NCBI GenBank assembly: GCA_045631525.1
Contig: JAZQUY010000038.1
Span: 1 to 60,243 of the forward strand
Source: SIG440 sp045631525
GTDB lineage: Bacteria; Bacillota; Clostridia; Monoglobales; Monoglobaceae
Length of the DNA stretch: 60,243 nucleotides
Direction of reading: 5' to 3'
Positions within the stretch are counted from its first letter, which is position 1. Every line of letters starts with the position of its first letter. Shown here piece after piece: positions 15,955 through 24,145 of the stretch. The notes under the pieces are model-generated. The model saw only the letters and a list, made by a program, of their open reading frames with translations. It had not been told where the DNA came from and did not search any database. The position numbers and the translations under genes were made by a program.

Positions 15955-17226
15955 TTACTTATATATATTTTCTTCTCTGTCAGGACCAACACCGATAGAA
16001 GAAATCTTTACATCGCAGAGTTCCTCTATGCGTTTTATATAATTCTGACAAGCAATTGGCAATTTTTCAAATTCACGGATGTTCGAAATATCTTCATCCC
16101 ATCCGTCCATTTCCTCATAAATTGGCTCACATTTTGCCAATTCCTCGAGGGTAGGCGGAAAATCATATGTGATTTCTCCATCCTTTTTGTATGCTGTACA
16201 GATTTTAAGCTTTCCAAGACCACCAAGCGGGTCAATTTTGTTAAGAACAAGTGAGGTAAGACCATTCACACGAACTGCATAACGAACAATCACCGCATCA
16301 AACCATCCGCAACGTCTTGAACGACCCGTAACAGTTCCAAACTCGTGACCCTTTTCGCGAATTGTTTCACCTATCTCGTCCTCAAGCTCTGTTGGGAAAG
16401 GACCATTTCCCACACGGGTGGTATAGCCCTTGGCAATTCCTATACACTCATCAATCATAGTGGGTCCAATGCCGCTGCCCACACAAACACCGCCTGAAAT
16501 GGGATGTGATGATGTAACGTATGGGTATGTTCCCAAATCTATATCAAGGAGTGTTCCCTGTGCGCCCTCAAACAATACATTCTTTCCGTCCTTTATTGCT
16601 TTGTAAAGAATAGGAGTGGTGTCAACCACATACTTTCTGAGTCTGTCAGCATAACCGCTGTATTCAGCAATTATCTCTTCAGCATCAAGAGGTTCTCCGC
16701 CATAAACGAGGGTCATTATCTTGTTTTTGATTTCAAGATTTTCGCGAACCTTGCTTTGGAACTTTTCTTTGTCAATCATATCACAGATACGGATGCCGCT
16801 ACGTTCTGCCTTGTCCATATAGCAAGGACCAATTCCGTTTTTGGTAGTGCCGATTCCTGCCTTGCCGCGTGCCGCCTCTGAAAGACCGTCAAGCTCGCGG
16901 TGATAAGGCATAATGATATGTGCCCTTGCATCAATTTTGAGATTGTCAGTGCTGATACCACGGCTGTTAAGGTCATCAATTTCGCCAAGCAAAACCTTGG
17001 GGTCAACAACAACACCGTTTGCTATTATACAAAGAGTATCAGGGTTCAAAATTCCTGAAGGCATAAGTCTGAGTTTATAAACCTGACCATTTGCCTCAAT
17101 GGTGTGTCCTGCGTTGTTACCACCCTGAGTTCTGACAACAACGTTCGCCTCGCTTGCAAGGATGTCAATGGTCTTGCCCTTTCCTTCATCTCCCCATTGT
17201 GTGCCTACTACTATCTTTGTTGACAT
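15955..17226 (-). CDS. purA: Adenylosuccinate synthetase
   Basis: 423 residues, full length. Converts IMP, GTP and aspartate to adenylosuccinate, the first step to AMP. Signatures: GTQWGDEGKGK at 8-18 (GTP P-loop), GGNNAGHT near 35-42, GIGPCYMDKAER near 127-140, LFEGAQGTLLDIDLGTYPYV near 218-237 and the GTP-binding VLNKIDPLGGL. The start follows AGGAGGTTTTTAAA. Its own promoter lies at 17356-17384 after a leader of about 120 nt in which I recognise no purine riboswitch. Confidence 0.98.
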   Translation of the reverse strand: MSTKIVVGTQWGDEGKGKTIDILASEANVVVRTQGGNNAGHTIEANGQVYKLRLMPSGILNPDTLCIIANGVVVDPKVLLGEIDDLNSRGISTDNLKIDARAHIIMPYHRELDGLSEAARGKAGIGTTKNGIGPCYMDKAERSGIRICDMIDKEKFQSKVRENLEIKNKIMTLVYGGEPLDAEEIIAEYSGYADRLRKYVVDTTPILYKAIKDGKNVLFEGAQGTLLDIDLGTYPYVTSSHPISGGVCVGSGIGPTMIDECIGIAKGYTTRVGNGPFPTELEDEIGETIREKGHEFGTVTGRSRRCGWFDAVIVRYAVRVNGLTSLVLNKIDPLGGLGKLKICTAYKKDGEITYDFPPTLEELAKCEPIYEEMDGWDEDISNIREFEKLPIACQNYIKRIEELCDVKISSIGVGPDREENIYK

Positions 17227-17355
17227 TTTTAAAAACCTCCTAAAAGCACAAAACTGCTTATATCAAATACCGATATTTTGATTTTCCAAACCAAAATCGT
17301 CATATTGTCAGCCAAACAAAAAGCCATAATCCACGACTTTAAAACTAACATACAT

Positions 17356-17384
17356 ATCATATCAAATTTTCCCTGAAAAATCAA
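17356..17384 (-). promoter_or_regulatory. Promoter of purA
   Basis: Minus-strand TTGATT (17379-17384) and TATGAT (17356-17361), spacer 17 bp. Confidence 0.7.
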
Positions 17385-17411
17385 TAGACAATTAGCAATT
17401 TAATAAAAAAA

Positions 17412-17444
17412 CAAAAGAAAAAGCAGAGCCAAAGCTCTGCTTTT
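17412..17444 (-). terminator. Terminator of the secreted-protein operon
   Basis: AAAAGCAGAGC and GCTCTGCTTTT, 11-bp stem with tetraloop, T-rich on the minus strand. It follows the 64-aa gene. Confidence 0.8.
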
Positions 17445-17467
17445 CGTTTTTTAATTGATAAATTGAA

Positions 17468-17662
17468 TTACCAGTTGTATGCTCCATATGTAGCAGTACG
17501 ATCAATCTGAGCACCACTATAAGTTCCAGCATTAATAGCATTAATCAATGCTTGAACATCCTCTGTGTCATTAATTGTGTCAACAGTACCGCTTGCTGTG
17601 ATAACGTCTTCAACATCAAACACGGTTAATTCAACTATCGGGCTTTCATAAAACTTTTTCAT
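17468..17662 (-). CDS. Small peptide of the 'YxxPxVE...EDVITxSG' type
   Basis: 64 residues from ATG 17662, eight bases after GAAAGGTGG. The N-terminus MKKFYESPIVELTVFDVEDV followed by ITASG resembles short clostridial and ruminococcal peptides that begin with a Tyr-x-x-Pro-x-x-Glu stretch and an acidic ED-V-I-T-x-S turn. The rest is Thr/Asp/Ala-rich and ends in aromatic residues (TATYGAYNW). No signal peptide or cysteines. It could be a leader-peptide-type precursor or a small regulator; no modification enzymes are nearby. It follows the secreted protein gene and shares its terminator. Confidence 0.6.
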   Translation of the reverse strand: MKKFYESPIVELTVFDVEDVITASGTVDTINDTEDVQALINAINAGTYSGAQIDRTATYGAYNW

Positions 17663-17695
17663 TTTAAAATCCACCTTTCTGTTTAATTCAACCGC

Positions 17696-18343
17696 TTATT
17701 CAACGTAGCCGTAAGCCTTGACTGTTCTTCCAGCAGCGTCGATTTGATCATAAGGTACACCAAGAATCAATACGCCAAAGCTGAACGCACCGTCAACCGC
17801 AATGTCAACAGCTTTTTCAAAAGTCTGTTCAGTTCCGTATGGAGTGTCGCCATTATAGCTGTTGAACTTCATACCGATCTTAGTAAGAGCTTTTGAAGCA
17901 GTACCTGTATACACTGCATAAGCTACGTTCTCATATGTTTTTTCTTCGCCATTAACTGTGAGAGTGAGTTCTCTCTGTACATTAAGAGCAGTAAGAGCTA
18001 CTTCACCTTTGTTATCGATGAATGCATAGTCTGTTTTTCCCTCTGAACCACCGAAAGCAACTGTGATGTAATCATAATCATCAGCTACAACAGAAATTGT
18101 TGTAGGATCCTCAGTAGCCTGAACAACAGCAATAATTTTGTCATCGCCATCAAAAACTGTATCATTCGCAGTATTTGTAGCAAAAGCCAAAACTGTAACT
18201 ACATCCTGACCAGCTGCATTGCCTGCATTCACATCAGTGATATTGCCGTCAGCATAGTTAGCACTGCCTGCTGCGAAAGAAACTGTTCCGAGCATTGCAA
18301 TAGCCATAACAACTGCTACAATGCGCGCCATAAGTTTGTTCAT
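17696..18343 (-). CDS. Secreted protein of unknown function
   Basis: 215 residues with a clear signal peptide (MNKLMARIVAVVMAIAMLGT, cleavage near SFAAG). The mature part is acidic and beta-rich, with repeated Val/Asp/Thr strands (VVTVLAFATNT, KIIAVVQATED, ISVVADDYDYITVAF) and no cysteines. It may be an Ig-like or cohesin-like surface domain, but I cannot place it in a family. Strong promoter at 18473-18501; the small-peptide gene starts 33 bp downstream. Confidence 0.7.
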   Translation of the reverse strand: MNKLMARIVAVVMAIAMLGTVSFAAGSANYADGNITDVNAGNAAGQDVVTVLAFATNTANDTVFDGDDKIIAVVQATEDPTTISVVADDYDYITVAFGGSEGKTDYAFIDNKGEVALTALNVQRELTLTVNGEEKTYENVAYAVYTGTASKALTKIGMKFNSYNGDTPYGTEQTFEKAVDIAVDGAFSFGVLILGVPYDQIDAAGRTVKAYGYVE

Positions 18344-18472
18344 GTTTTTTTACTCCTTTCATCTGCATAATTGCATATGGTTTGTTGTTCTTAAGTCCCA
18401 AATACCATCATCAGCATTCACATCCCCACACAAACACCGATATGTATTCAGTTAACCTTTAAACTCCTTTTC

Positions 18473-18501
18473 ATTATATACTTTTAAAGAACTTTTGTCA
18501 A
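18473..18501 (-). promoter_or_regulatory. Promoter of the secreted-protein operon
   Basis: Consensus TTGACA (18496-18501) and TATAAT (18473-18478) with 17-bp spacing. The roughly 125-nt leader contains no motif I recognise. Confidence 0.85.
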
Positions 18502-18532
18502 CATAAAAATTTCATTTTATCTCCATCCGTTA

Positions 18533-18562
18533 TGCACAAAAAACCTACCTGAATTTTGTGCA
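18533..18562. repeat. 9-bp inverted repeat upstream of the secreted-protein promoter
   Basis: TGCACAAAA and TTTTGTGCA separated by 12 bp, 32 bp upstream of the -35 box. It could be an operator or a weak terminator. Together with the promoter and the rplL terminator it accounts for what is visible in the 18344-18711 gap. Confidence 0.45.
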
Positions 18563-18663
18563 TTTAGTCAATTTCCCGAACTCCCGCAGTATCAACGTTT
18601 TCAGGGTCTCCTTTATATGTCATTTTATTATTTTATTCAATATTTTCATATTCGAATTGACAC

Positions 18664-18693
18664 AAAAAAAGAGCCGCTATATGCGACTCTTTT
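18664..18693 (-). terminator. Terminator of the ribosomal protein operon
   Basis: AAAGAGTCGC and GCGGCTCTTT (one wobble) with a seven-T tract on the minus strand, just past rplL. Confidence 0.8.
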
Positions 18694-18711
18694 CTTAAAT
18701 TGCAGTTACAA

Positions 18712-19086
18712 TTATTTGAGTTCAACAGTTGCGCCAACTTCTTCGAGCTGAGCCTTGAACTTTTCAGCGTCTTCCTTAGAAACAGCTTCCTTAAGTGTTG
18801 TGGGGGCACCATCAACAGCAGCTTTTGCTTCAGCAAGACCAAGACCTGTGATTTCACGAACAGCCTTGATAACCTTAATCTTTTCAGCACCAGCAGCTGC
18901 GAGAACTACGTCGAATTCTGACTTCTCAGCGCCTGCAGCAGCACCGTCAGCAGCAGCACCGCCAGCAACCATAACAGGAGCAGCAGCGCTAACGCCGAAC
19001 TCTTCTTCAAGAGCCTTTACCAAATCGTTAATTTCTACAAGTGTAAGTGTTTTGATATCTTCAATCATTTTTGCTATATCAGCCAT
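18712..19086 (-). CDS. rplL: 50S ribosomal protein L7/L12
   Basis: 124 residues from ATG 19086, preceded by GGAGGATAAAAAA. N-terminal dimerisation helix (MADIAKMIEDIKTLTLVEIN), Ala/Gly-rich hinge (AAPVMVAGGAAADGAAAG) and C-terminal domain with EKIKVIKAVREITGLGLAEA and the usual end EVGATVELK. It forms the flexible stalk on the large subunit that recruits elongation factors, with L10 encoded just upstream. Confidence 0.98.
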   Translation of the reverse strand: MADIAKMIEDIKTLTLVEINDLVKALEEEFGVSAAAPVMVAGGAAADGAAAGAEKSEFDVVLAAAGAEKIKVIKAVREITGLGLAEAKAAVDGAPTTLKEAVSKEDAEKFKAQLEEVGATVELK

Positions 19087-19151
19087 TTTTTTATCCTCCA
19101 TAAATTATATTTGGGAATTGACTTTCCCGATTTTAAATATTGCTAAAATAA

Positions 19152-19655
19152 TTACTCTGCTGATTCCATCTGTTTTGCGATAGCATCCAGAGTTCTTACG
19201 AGGCTTCCAATAGGTGCCTGCAAGCTTCCCATCATCTTTGAAATGAGAACTTCCTTGCTTGGAATACTTGCATAAACCTTAACCTCGTCTGCGTCGATAA
19301 CCTTGCCGTCAACAAAACCCGCTTTGATTTCGAGCTGTTCGTTTGTCTTTGCAAACTCAACCAAAACCTTTGCAGGAGCAACAACATCAGTGCTGCTTGT
19401 AGCAAGAGCAGTAGGACCGTGAAGAACAGGGTCAAGTGCATCAAGACCAACTTCGTTTGCTGCAAAACGTGTAAGAGTGTTCTTTACAATTGTGTATTCA
19501 ACACCTGCTTCTCTGAGTTTTGCACGAAGCTCTGTATCCTGAGCAACAGTGAGACCACGATAGTCAGCGATAACACCTGCCTGAGCATCTTTCAGTCTTT
19601 CAATCAATGCCGCAACAACGGCTTTTTTGCTCTCTAAAACTTTTTCACTTGGCAT
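19152..19655 (-). CDS. rplJ: 50S ribosomal protein L10
   Basis: 167 residues. It anchors L7/L12 dimers to 23S rRNA next to L11. Recognised by the N-terminus (PSEKVLESKKAVVAALIERL), GVIADYRGLTVAQDTELRAK and YTIVKNTLTRFA, and by position. The start follows AGGAGGAAACAAA. Preceded by an autoregulatory L10 leader (19741-19860). Confidence 0.98.
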   Translation of the reverse strand: MPSEKVLESKKAVVAALIERLKDAQAGVIADYRGLTVAQDTELRAKLREAGVEYTIVKNTLTRFAANEVGLDALDPVLHGPTALATSSTDVVAPAKVLVEFAKTNEQLEIKAGFVDGKVIDADEVKVYASIPSKEVLISKMMGSLQAPIGSLVRTLDAIAKQMESAE

Positions 19656-19740
19656 TTTGTTTCCTCCTTTCGAAATGTAACTGCTTGAAAGAAATACATC
19701 GGGGAATTCCCCAACACACCTCTTTGATTTTGAAACAAAA

Positions 19741-19860
19741 CAATAACCCTCACAGACAGTGAGGGTTATGCAAACAACAAACCAAAATTTGTAATTTGAT
19801 AAAAACCTCGGCAGGACTTACGGCACGATGCCACCTGCTGTCTGCGGAATTCATTTCATT
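19741..19860 (-). promoter_or_regulatory. Ribosomal protein L10 leader with attenuator
   Basis: Minus-strand segment with the L10-leader phrases AGACAGCAGGTGGC and GTCCTGCCGAGG (19800-19850), the site bound by the L10-L12 complex in Firmicutes. It is followed by a terminator hairpin AACCCTCAC/GTGAGGGTT (19745-19767). CAGACAG in the leader is complementary to CTGTCTG spanning the terminator loop, so an alternative pairing could govern termination. It fits autogenous control of rplJ-rplL. Confidence 0.85.
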
Positions 19861-19912
19861 AACAAAGCTATCTTATCACAAAAAATACCCTTTGTCAACA
19901 ACTTTTTAAAAA

Positions 19913-20608
19913 TTAAGCATCAATTTTGCTGGAATTGATTTTGATACCGGGGCCCATTGTTGATGCAACGGTAACAGACTTAAGGTACTGACCTTTTGCT
20001 GCTGCCGGTTTAGCCTTAACGATAGCACCCATAAGAGCGTTGAAGTTTTCAACGAGCTTATCTTTTCCGAAAGATGCTTTGCCCAAGGGGCAGTGAATGA
20101 TGTTTGTTTTGTCAAGTCTGTATTCAATCTTACCTGACTTGATATCAGCAACAGCACGTGTTACATCAGGTGTAACTGTACCTGCTTTGGGGCTTGGCAT
20201 AAGTCCCTTAGGACCGAGAACCTTACCGATTCTGCCGACAACACCCATCATATCAGGGGTTGCAACAACAACATCAAAATCGAACCAGTTTTCAGACTGG
20301 ATTTTCTGAACAAGGTCCTCAGCACCAACAAAATCTGCGCCTGCAGCCTTTGCTTCGTCAGCTTTGCCTTCACGGGCAAAAACAAGAACCTTAACTTCTT
20401 TACCTGTACCATTGGGAAGAACAACCGCACCTCTAACCTGCTGGTCAGCGTGACGAGAGTCAACACCAAGTTTTACGTGTATCTCAACAGTTTCGTCAAA
20501 CTTAGCTTTTGCTGTCTGGCAAACAAGTTCCAAAGCTTCAGCAGTGTCATAGAGCTTGCCTTTTTCAATAAGCTTAACGCTGTCTTGATATTTCTTACCT
20601 TTCTTCAT
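19913..20608 (-). CDS. rplA: 50S ribosomal protein L1
   Basis: 231 residues from ATG 20608, preceded by AGGAGGAAATTTTAAA; the longer upstream frame is not used. L1 signature phrases: RGAVVLPNGTGKEVKVLVFA, MMGVVGRIGKVLGPKGLMPS, then PKAGTVTPDVTRAVADIKSG and SVTVASTMGPGIKI at the end. Binds 23S rRNA at the E-site stalk and in many bacteria represses its own mRNA. Confidence 0.98.
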   Translation of the reverse strand: MKKGKKYQDSVKLIEKGKLYDTAEALELVCQTAKAKFDETVEIHVKLGVDSRHADQQVRGAVVLPNGTGKEVKVLVFAREGKADEAKAAGADFVGAEDLVQKIQSENWFDFDVVVATPDMMGVVGRIGKVLGPKGLMPSPKAGTVTPDVTRAVADIKSGKIEYRLDKTNIIHCPLGKASFGKDKLVENFNALMGAIVKAKPAAAKGQYLKSVTVASTMGPGIKINSSKIDA

Positions 20609-20694
20609 TTTAAAATTTCCTCCTATTGTGGTTCCGCAGAATATGTCCTTGCATATTCCTCCCACGTGATTTCGATTGACTAATCCCGAAAGAA

Positions 20695-21120
20695 CTAGTC
20701 TTCTACAGTAACACCCATAGAACGTGCTGTACCTGCAATCATTGACATAGCAGCTTCAACTGATGCTGCGTTAAGGTCAGGCATTTTCTGCTCTGCAATA
20801 GCCTGAAGATCTGCCTTTGAAAGCTGAGCAACCTTTGTCTTGTTGGGTACACCTGAGCCGCTCTGAATTTTGCAAGCCTTTTTGATAAGAACTGCAGCAG
20901 GCGGAGTTTTGGTAATGAACGAGAATGATCTGTCCTGATAAACAGTGATAACAACAGGGATAACAAGACCTGCATCCTTTGCTGTTTTTTCGTTGAACTG
21001 TTTACAGAAGTCCATGATGTTCACACCGTGCTGACCAAGTGCGGGACCAACCGGAGGAGCCGGTGTAGCCTTTCCAGCCTCAATCTGTAATTTGATGTAA
21101 CCTGTAATTTTTTGCGCCAT
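20695..21120 (-). CDS. rplK: 50S ribosomal protein L11
   Basis: 141 residues, standard length. PAPPVGPALGQHGVNIMDF in the N-terminal domain and KTPPAAVLIKKACKIQSGSG in the rRNA-binding part are diagnostic; it ends IAGTARSMGVTVED. Binds the GTPase-associated region of 23S rRNA. The start follows GGGAGGTGTCATAGAA. Precedes rplA as usual. Confidence 0.98.
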   Translation of the reverse strand: MAQKITGYIKLQIEAGKATPAPPVGPALGQHGVNIMDFCKQFNEKTAKDAGLVIPVVITVYQDRSFSFITKTPPAAVLIKKACKIQSGSGVPNKTKVAQLSKADLQAIAEQKMPDLNAASVEAAMSMIAGTARSMGVTVED

Positions 21121-21146
21121 TTCTATGACACCTCCCTTTCACAAAC

Positions 21147-21188
21147 GTGGTAATATCGGGTGCGGAAACTTTTTTCCGTCCCTCCCAC
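21147..21188 (-). promoter_or_regulatory. Probable leader structure of rplK-rplA (L1-type operator)
   Basis: On the minus strand GTGGGAGGGACGG ... CGATATTACCAC closes with GTGG/CCAC and contains an inner hairpin ACGGAAA/TTTCCG. A conserved GTGGGAG ... TTACCAC leader before rplK is common in Firmicutes. A hairpin TATCCGAA/TTCGGATA (21189-21209) precedes it. Inferred; L1 binding not shown. Confidence 0.45.
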
Positions 21189-21238
21189 TATCCGAAGATT
21201 TTTCGGATATATAAATACGGCATAAGCCGTGTGGGTAA

Positions 21239-21760
21239 CTAACTTAATGCTTCTACCTGATTGAACTCAAGCTCAACATCGGTATCTCTGCCAAACATTG
21301 AAATTGTGGCTTTTATTTTCTGTTTATCCATAACGATTGCGGTAATAACACCAACAAAGCCTTCCAAGGGACCGTATTTCACGCGGATATTGTCACCGAC
21401 ATTGAATCCGATAGTAACAGTCTTCTTTTCAAGCCCGATGTTTGCAATTTCCTCATCGGTAAGGGGAACAGGTTTTGAGCCGGGGCCGACAAAACCAGTA
21501 ACACCGCGGCAGTTTCTGACAATATACCAGCTTTCGTCAGTCATAATCATCTTCACAATGACATAACCGGGGAAAATTTTGCGCATAACGGTTTTCTTTC
21601 TGTCGTCCTTGATTTCAACAACCTCTTCCATCGGAACGCAGACTTCCTGAATTATATCCTGCATATTTCGATTTTCGATGGTTTTTTCAATATCGGCCTT
21701 TACCTTGTTTTCATAACCTGAGTAGGTGTGAGCAACATACCATTTTGCCTCATTAGACAT
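21239..21760 (-). CDS. nusG: Transcription termination/antitermination protein NusG
   Basis: 173 residues with the NGN domain (AKWYVAHTYSGYENKVKADI, FPGYVIVKMIMTDESWYIVR, NCRGVTGFVG) and a C-terminal KOW domain (FNVGDNIRVKYGPLEGFVGV). Couples RNA polymerase to Rho or the ribosome. Lies 27 bp after secE. Confidence 0.97.
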   Translation of the reverse strand: MSNEAKWYVAHTYSGYENKVKADIEKTIENRNMQDIIQEVCVPMEEVVEIKDDRKKTVMRKIFPGYVIVKMIMTDESWYIVRNCRGVTGFVGPGSKPVPLTDEEIANIGLEKKTVTIGFNVGDNIRVKYGPLEGFVGVITAIVMDKQKIKATISMFGRDTDVELEFNQVEALS

Positions 21761-21787
21761 AACTGAGCGACGCTCCCTTCTCTTTGG

Positions 21788-21994
21788 TTATCTGTTGATT
21801 AACAAAGCCATTCCCAAGCCGAACAGCCAGTCCAAAAGCCAGATAACAATGCCAACAGCCAAAACAAAAAGGATAACTGTCAGTGTGTTCTTTTTAACTT
21901 TTGAAAATGACGGCCATACAACTCTTTTGAATTCAGCCTTCATATCAATAAACCAATCTTTTATTCTTGCGAATAAATTAGGCTTCTTATCCAT
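21788..21994 (-). CDS. secE: Preprotein translocase subunit SecE
   Basis: 68 residues: short amphipathic region (FIDMKAEFKRVVWPSFSKVK) and one membrane helix (LTVILFVLAVGIVIWLLDWL). The W-P-S pattern before the helix is characteristic. Stabilises SecY in the translocon. In the conserved rpmG-secE-nusG order. Confidence 0.95.
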   Translation of the reverse strand: MDKKPNLFARIKDWFIDMKAEFKRVVWPSFSKVKKNTLTVILFVLAVGIVIWLLDWLFGLGMALLINR

Positions 21995-22021
21995 TTCAAT
22001 TTACCTCTTACTTTCGAAAAT

Positions 22022-22171
22022 TTACTTTGTTTCCTTATGAAGTGTGTGCTTCTTGCAGAATCTGCAGTACTTGTTCATTTCAAGTCTGTCAGGATCGTTC
22101 TTCTTGTTCTTCATAGTGTCATAGTTTCTCTGTTTGCACTCTGTGCAAGCCAATGTGATTTTTACTCTCAT
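22022..22171 (-). CDS. rpmG: 50S ribosomal protein L33
   Basis: 49-residue protein MRVKITLACTECKQRNYDT ... NDPDRLEMNKYCRFCKKHTL ending HKETK. Four cysteines in two CxxC pairs mark the zinc-binding (C+) form. First gene of the secE-nusG transcript, 27 bp before secE. GAAAGGGTG lies upstream of the ATG. Confidence 0.95.
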   Translation of the reverse strand: MRVKITLACTECKQRNYDTMKNKKNDPDRLEMNKYCRFCKKHTLHKETK

Positions 22172-22211
22172 TTTTTTCACCCTTTCTGTATTATACAAAA
22201 CCTCGAAGCCA

Positions 22212-22246
22212 AAAACAGCTTTTCGAATTTAATTTCGTGCTGTTTT
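22212..22246 (-). promoter_or_regulatory. Leader hairpin before rpmG
   Basis: AAAACAGC and GCTGTTTT flank an inner CGAAATTAAATTCG hairpin on the minus strand and are followed by TTGGC. It lies between the promoter at 22298-22326 and rpmG and could be a weak attenuator. No ligand motif recognised. Confidence 0.4.
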
Positions 22247-22297
22247 GACTTACGTTTTTTCACAACACAAATAAAGCCCCTTTTCAGAGGTAGGAAT

Positions 22298-22326
22298 ATA
22301 ATATCACAAAAGCGCCACCTTGTCAA
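22298..22326 (-). promoter_or_regulatory. Promoter of rpmG-secE-nusG and ribosomal genes
   Basis: Minus-strand TTGACA (22321-22326) and TATTAT (22298-22303), 17-bp spacer. Confidence 0.85.
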
Positions 22327-22421
22327 TGATTTTTTTCACATTTTTTTCAAAAGTAATTTTTTCTTTTGACATCCACTATATATAGTAGAAAACATAATTT
22401 ATCACCACAAACGGAGGTTTT

Positions 22422-23441
22422 ATGAAAAAGATTTTTGCGATTTCATTCGTTTTTATCGGTCTGGTAATTGGGGCAGGCTTTGCCTCGGGCAGAGAAATTT
22501 TTGAATATTTCTGCATTCCTTCCCAAACAGACCTTACAGGTATAGTCATCGCAACCATAAGCTTTGGTGCAATGGCGTATATTATTCTTAATTTTTCCGC
22601 AAGAAAATCCATTCCTGATTTCAAAGGATTTGTTGCCCGCGTCTCAGGACGTTTTTCCCCTCTAATAAATTTCTTTATGCTTGCCTTTATGTTCTGCGGT
22701 TTTTTTGTTATGATGTCCGCCTGCGGAGCTTTGGCAAAGGAAACCCTCTCTCTTCCTCCTTTATATGGATACCTATTTCTTGCCCTTTGCTGTTTCGTGG
22801 TTTTCTGCTTTGACATCAAAGGGCTTGTAGCTTTCAATTCGGTGCTTGTTCCAATTATGCTTGTCGGGATGCTTTGTGTAGCGCTTTCATCACTGCTTTT
22901 TGATGTCACTCCAACATTCTCAGGCTTTTCCAAGCTCTACCGAAACCCCCTCGTGTCATCGCTGTGTTACGTAAGCTACAATACCATCACCGCAGGGGCG
23001 GTGCTTGTTCCCCTTGCCAAAGGCGCAAAAAAATCACAACTAAAAGCCGCATCGGTTATAAGCGCCTCGGCTTTGGGAATAGTCATATTCATTGCGTGGC
23101 TTTCAATGAACTTGTTTTTTGACGAGCTGTTGCTCTCGGAAATGCCACTGCTTCACCTTGCCGCAAGAAACAGCGAAACCTTGAAACGACTTTATTCCCT
23201 TGTTCTTCTTATGGCTCTTTGCACCACCGCCGTTTCCCACGGCTTTGGAATCCTTTCAAACTTCCATTTCAAAAAGAACTCACATCGCATAATCTTTGCC
23301 GCACTCCTGTGCCTTTGTGCCATTCCATTTGCGGGACTTGGCTTTTCAACTCTTGTTTCAAAGCTTTATAGCGCCTTTGGCTACCTTGGTCTCATCTGGA
23401 CAGCAATGTTAATTCTTTCCTATATAAAAGATAAAGGTTAA
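22422..23441 (+). CDS. YkvI-like membrane permease
   Basis: 339 residues with about ten hydrophobic helices. The N-terminus KIFAISFVFIGLVIGAGFAS followed by GREIFEYF is typical of the YkvI/COG3949 group, distant relatives of APC-type amino-acid transporters, where the GAGFASG turn breaks the first helix. Substrate unknown. Starts after ACGGAGGTTTT. Stands alone, divergent from rpmG. Confidence 0.85.
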   Translation: MKKIFAISFVFIGLVIGAGFASGREIFEYFCIPSQTDLTGIVIATISFGAMAYIILNFSARKSIPDFKGFVARVSGRFSPLINFFMLAFMFCGFFVMMSACGALAKETLSLPPLYGYLFLALCCFVVFCFDIKGLVAFNSVLVPIMLVGMLCVALSSLLFDVTPTFSGFSKLYRNPLVSSLCYVSYNTITAGAVLVPLAKGAKKSQLKAASVISASALGIVIFIAWLSMNLFFDELLLSEMPLLHLAARNSETLKRLYSLVLLMALCTTAVSHGFGILSNFHFKKNSHRIIFAALLCLCAIPFAGLGFSTLVSKLYSAFGYLGLIWTAMLILSYIKDKG

Positions 23442-23539
23442 AAACAATTTTGTTATGTACCCTCAAGGACGGACCCCAAAAACGCGCTTTAGCCAAAGGT
23501 TTTTTGCGGAATGTCCGCAAGTGTCATCAAGCGAGGTGG

Positions 23540-23588
23540 AAAAGGGCGTGTAATCCATTTCCGCTGCTGGCACGCCCTTTTAGTGAGT
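23540..23588 (+). repeat. 49-bp hairpin element, copy A
   Basis: AAAAGGGCGTG ... CACGCCCTTTT, 11-bp stem with 20-nt loop, followed by AGTGAGT. Matches copy B at 24097-24145 at 42 of 49 positions. Confidence 0.7.
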
Positions 23589-23880
23589 ATTGTCACGGGG
23601 AAATATATTACTGAAAAAATCCTGTGGATTTTATTTTATTACCGATGCTCACGCATCTCAATCCCACCTAAAAACATGCCACCGGCATCTTTTTCACGGT
23701 GTGACCCTTGGACCCCTTTTCTGCTATCAAAGTCTCGGCAGATGTACCTGTTTTTCTCCTCAAGGGGACTTTGCCCCCTTAGACCCCCTGAGCCGCGTTT
23801 TCAGCTCGGACATCTCTACTTGCTCAGCCCAAACCAAAGTCACAACCGCTCAGAAAAATAAACACATTATTTGCTTCACT

Positions 23881-23920
23881 AAATCGGCGGCACCAGCAAA
23901 GGTGAATGTGCCGCCGATTT
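23881..23920 (+). terminator. Strong terminator-like hairpin in gene-poor stretch
   Basis: 13-bp perfect stem AAATCGGCGGCAC/GTGCCGCCGATTT with 14-nt loop, followed on the plus strand by TTTG. No gene is obviously served. Confidence 0.5.
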
Positions 23921-24096
23921 TTGCATCTTTGTTTGGACTTTGCAAACAGCTGTCACTCGCCGAAAACTTAAAGCGGCTTTTTCCTTCAGGTCCGTCTCTG
24001 TTGGCTTTTAAGACCACAGTGGAATACCCGAATAAATATTCCGCTTTAAGCAAGGGGTGATTGCGGAGTGTTTGCGAGGCACATCGAAGGCAGTGA

Positions 24097-24145
24097 AAAA
24101 TGGCGTGCAATCCGTTTCCTTTGCGGGCACGCCATTTTAGTGAGT
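24097..24145 (+). repeat. 49-bp hairpin element, copy B
   Basis: AAAATGGCGTG ... CACGCCATTTT then AGTGAGT. Relative to copy A, one stem pair changes from G-C to T-A on both sides, a compensatory change, and the loop length stays 20. Confidence 0.7.

Noticed and set aside
17227..17355. Purine riboswitch before purA
   Set aside because: No three-way junction or conserved aptamer bases seen.
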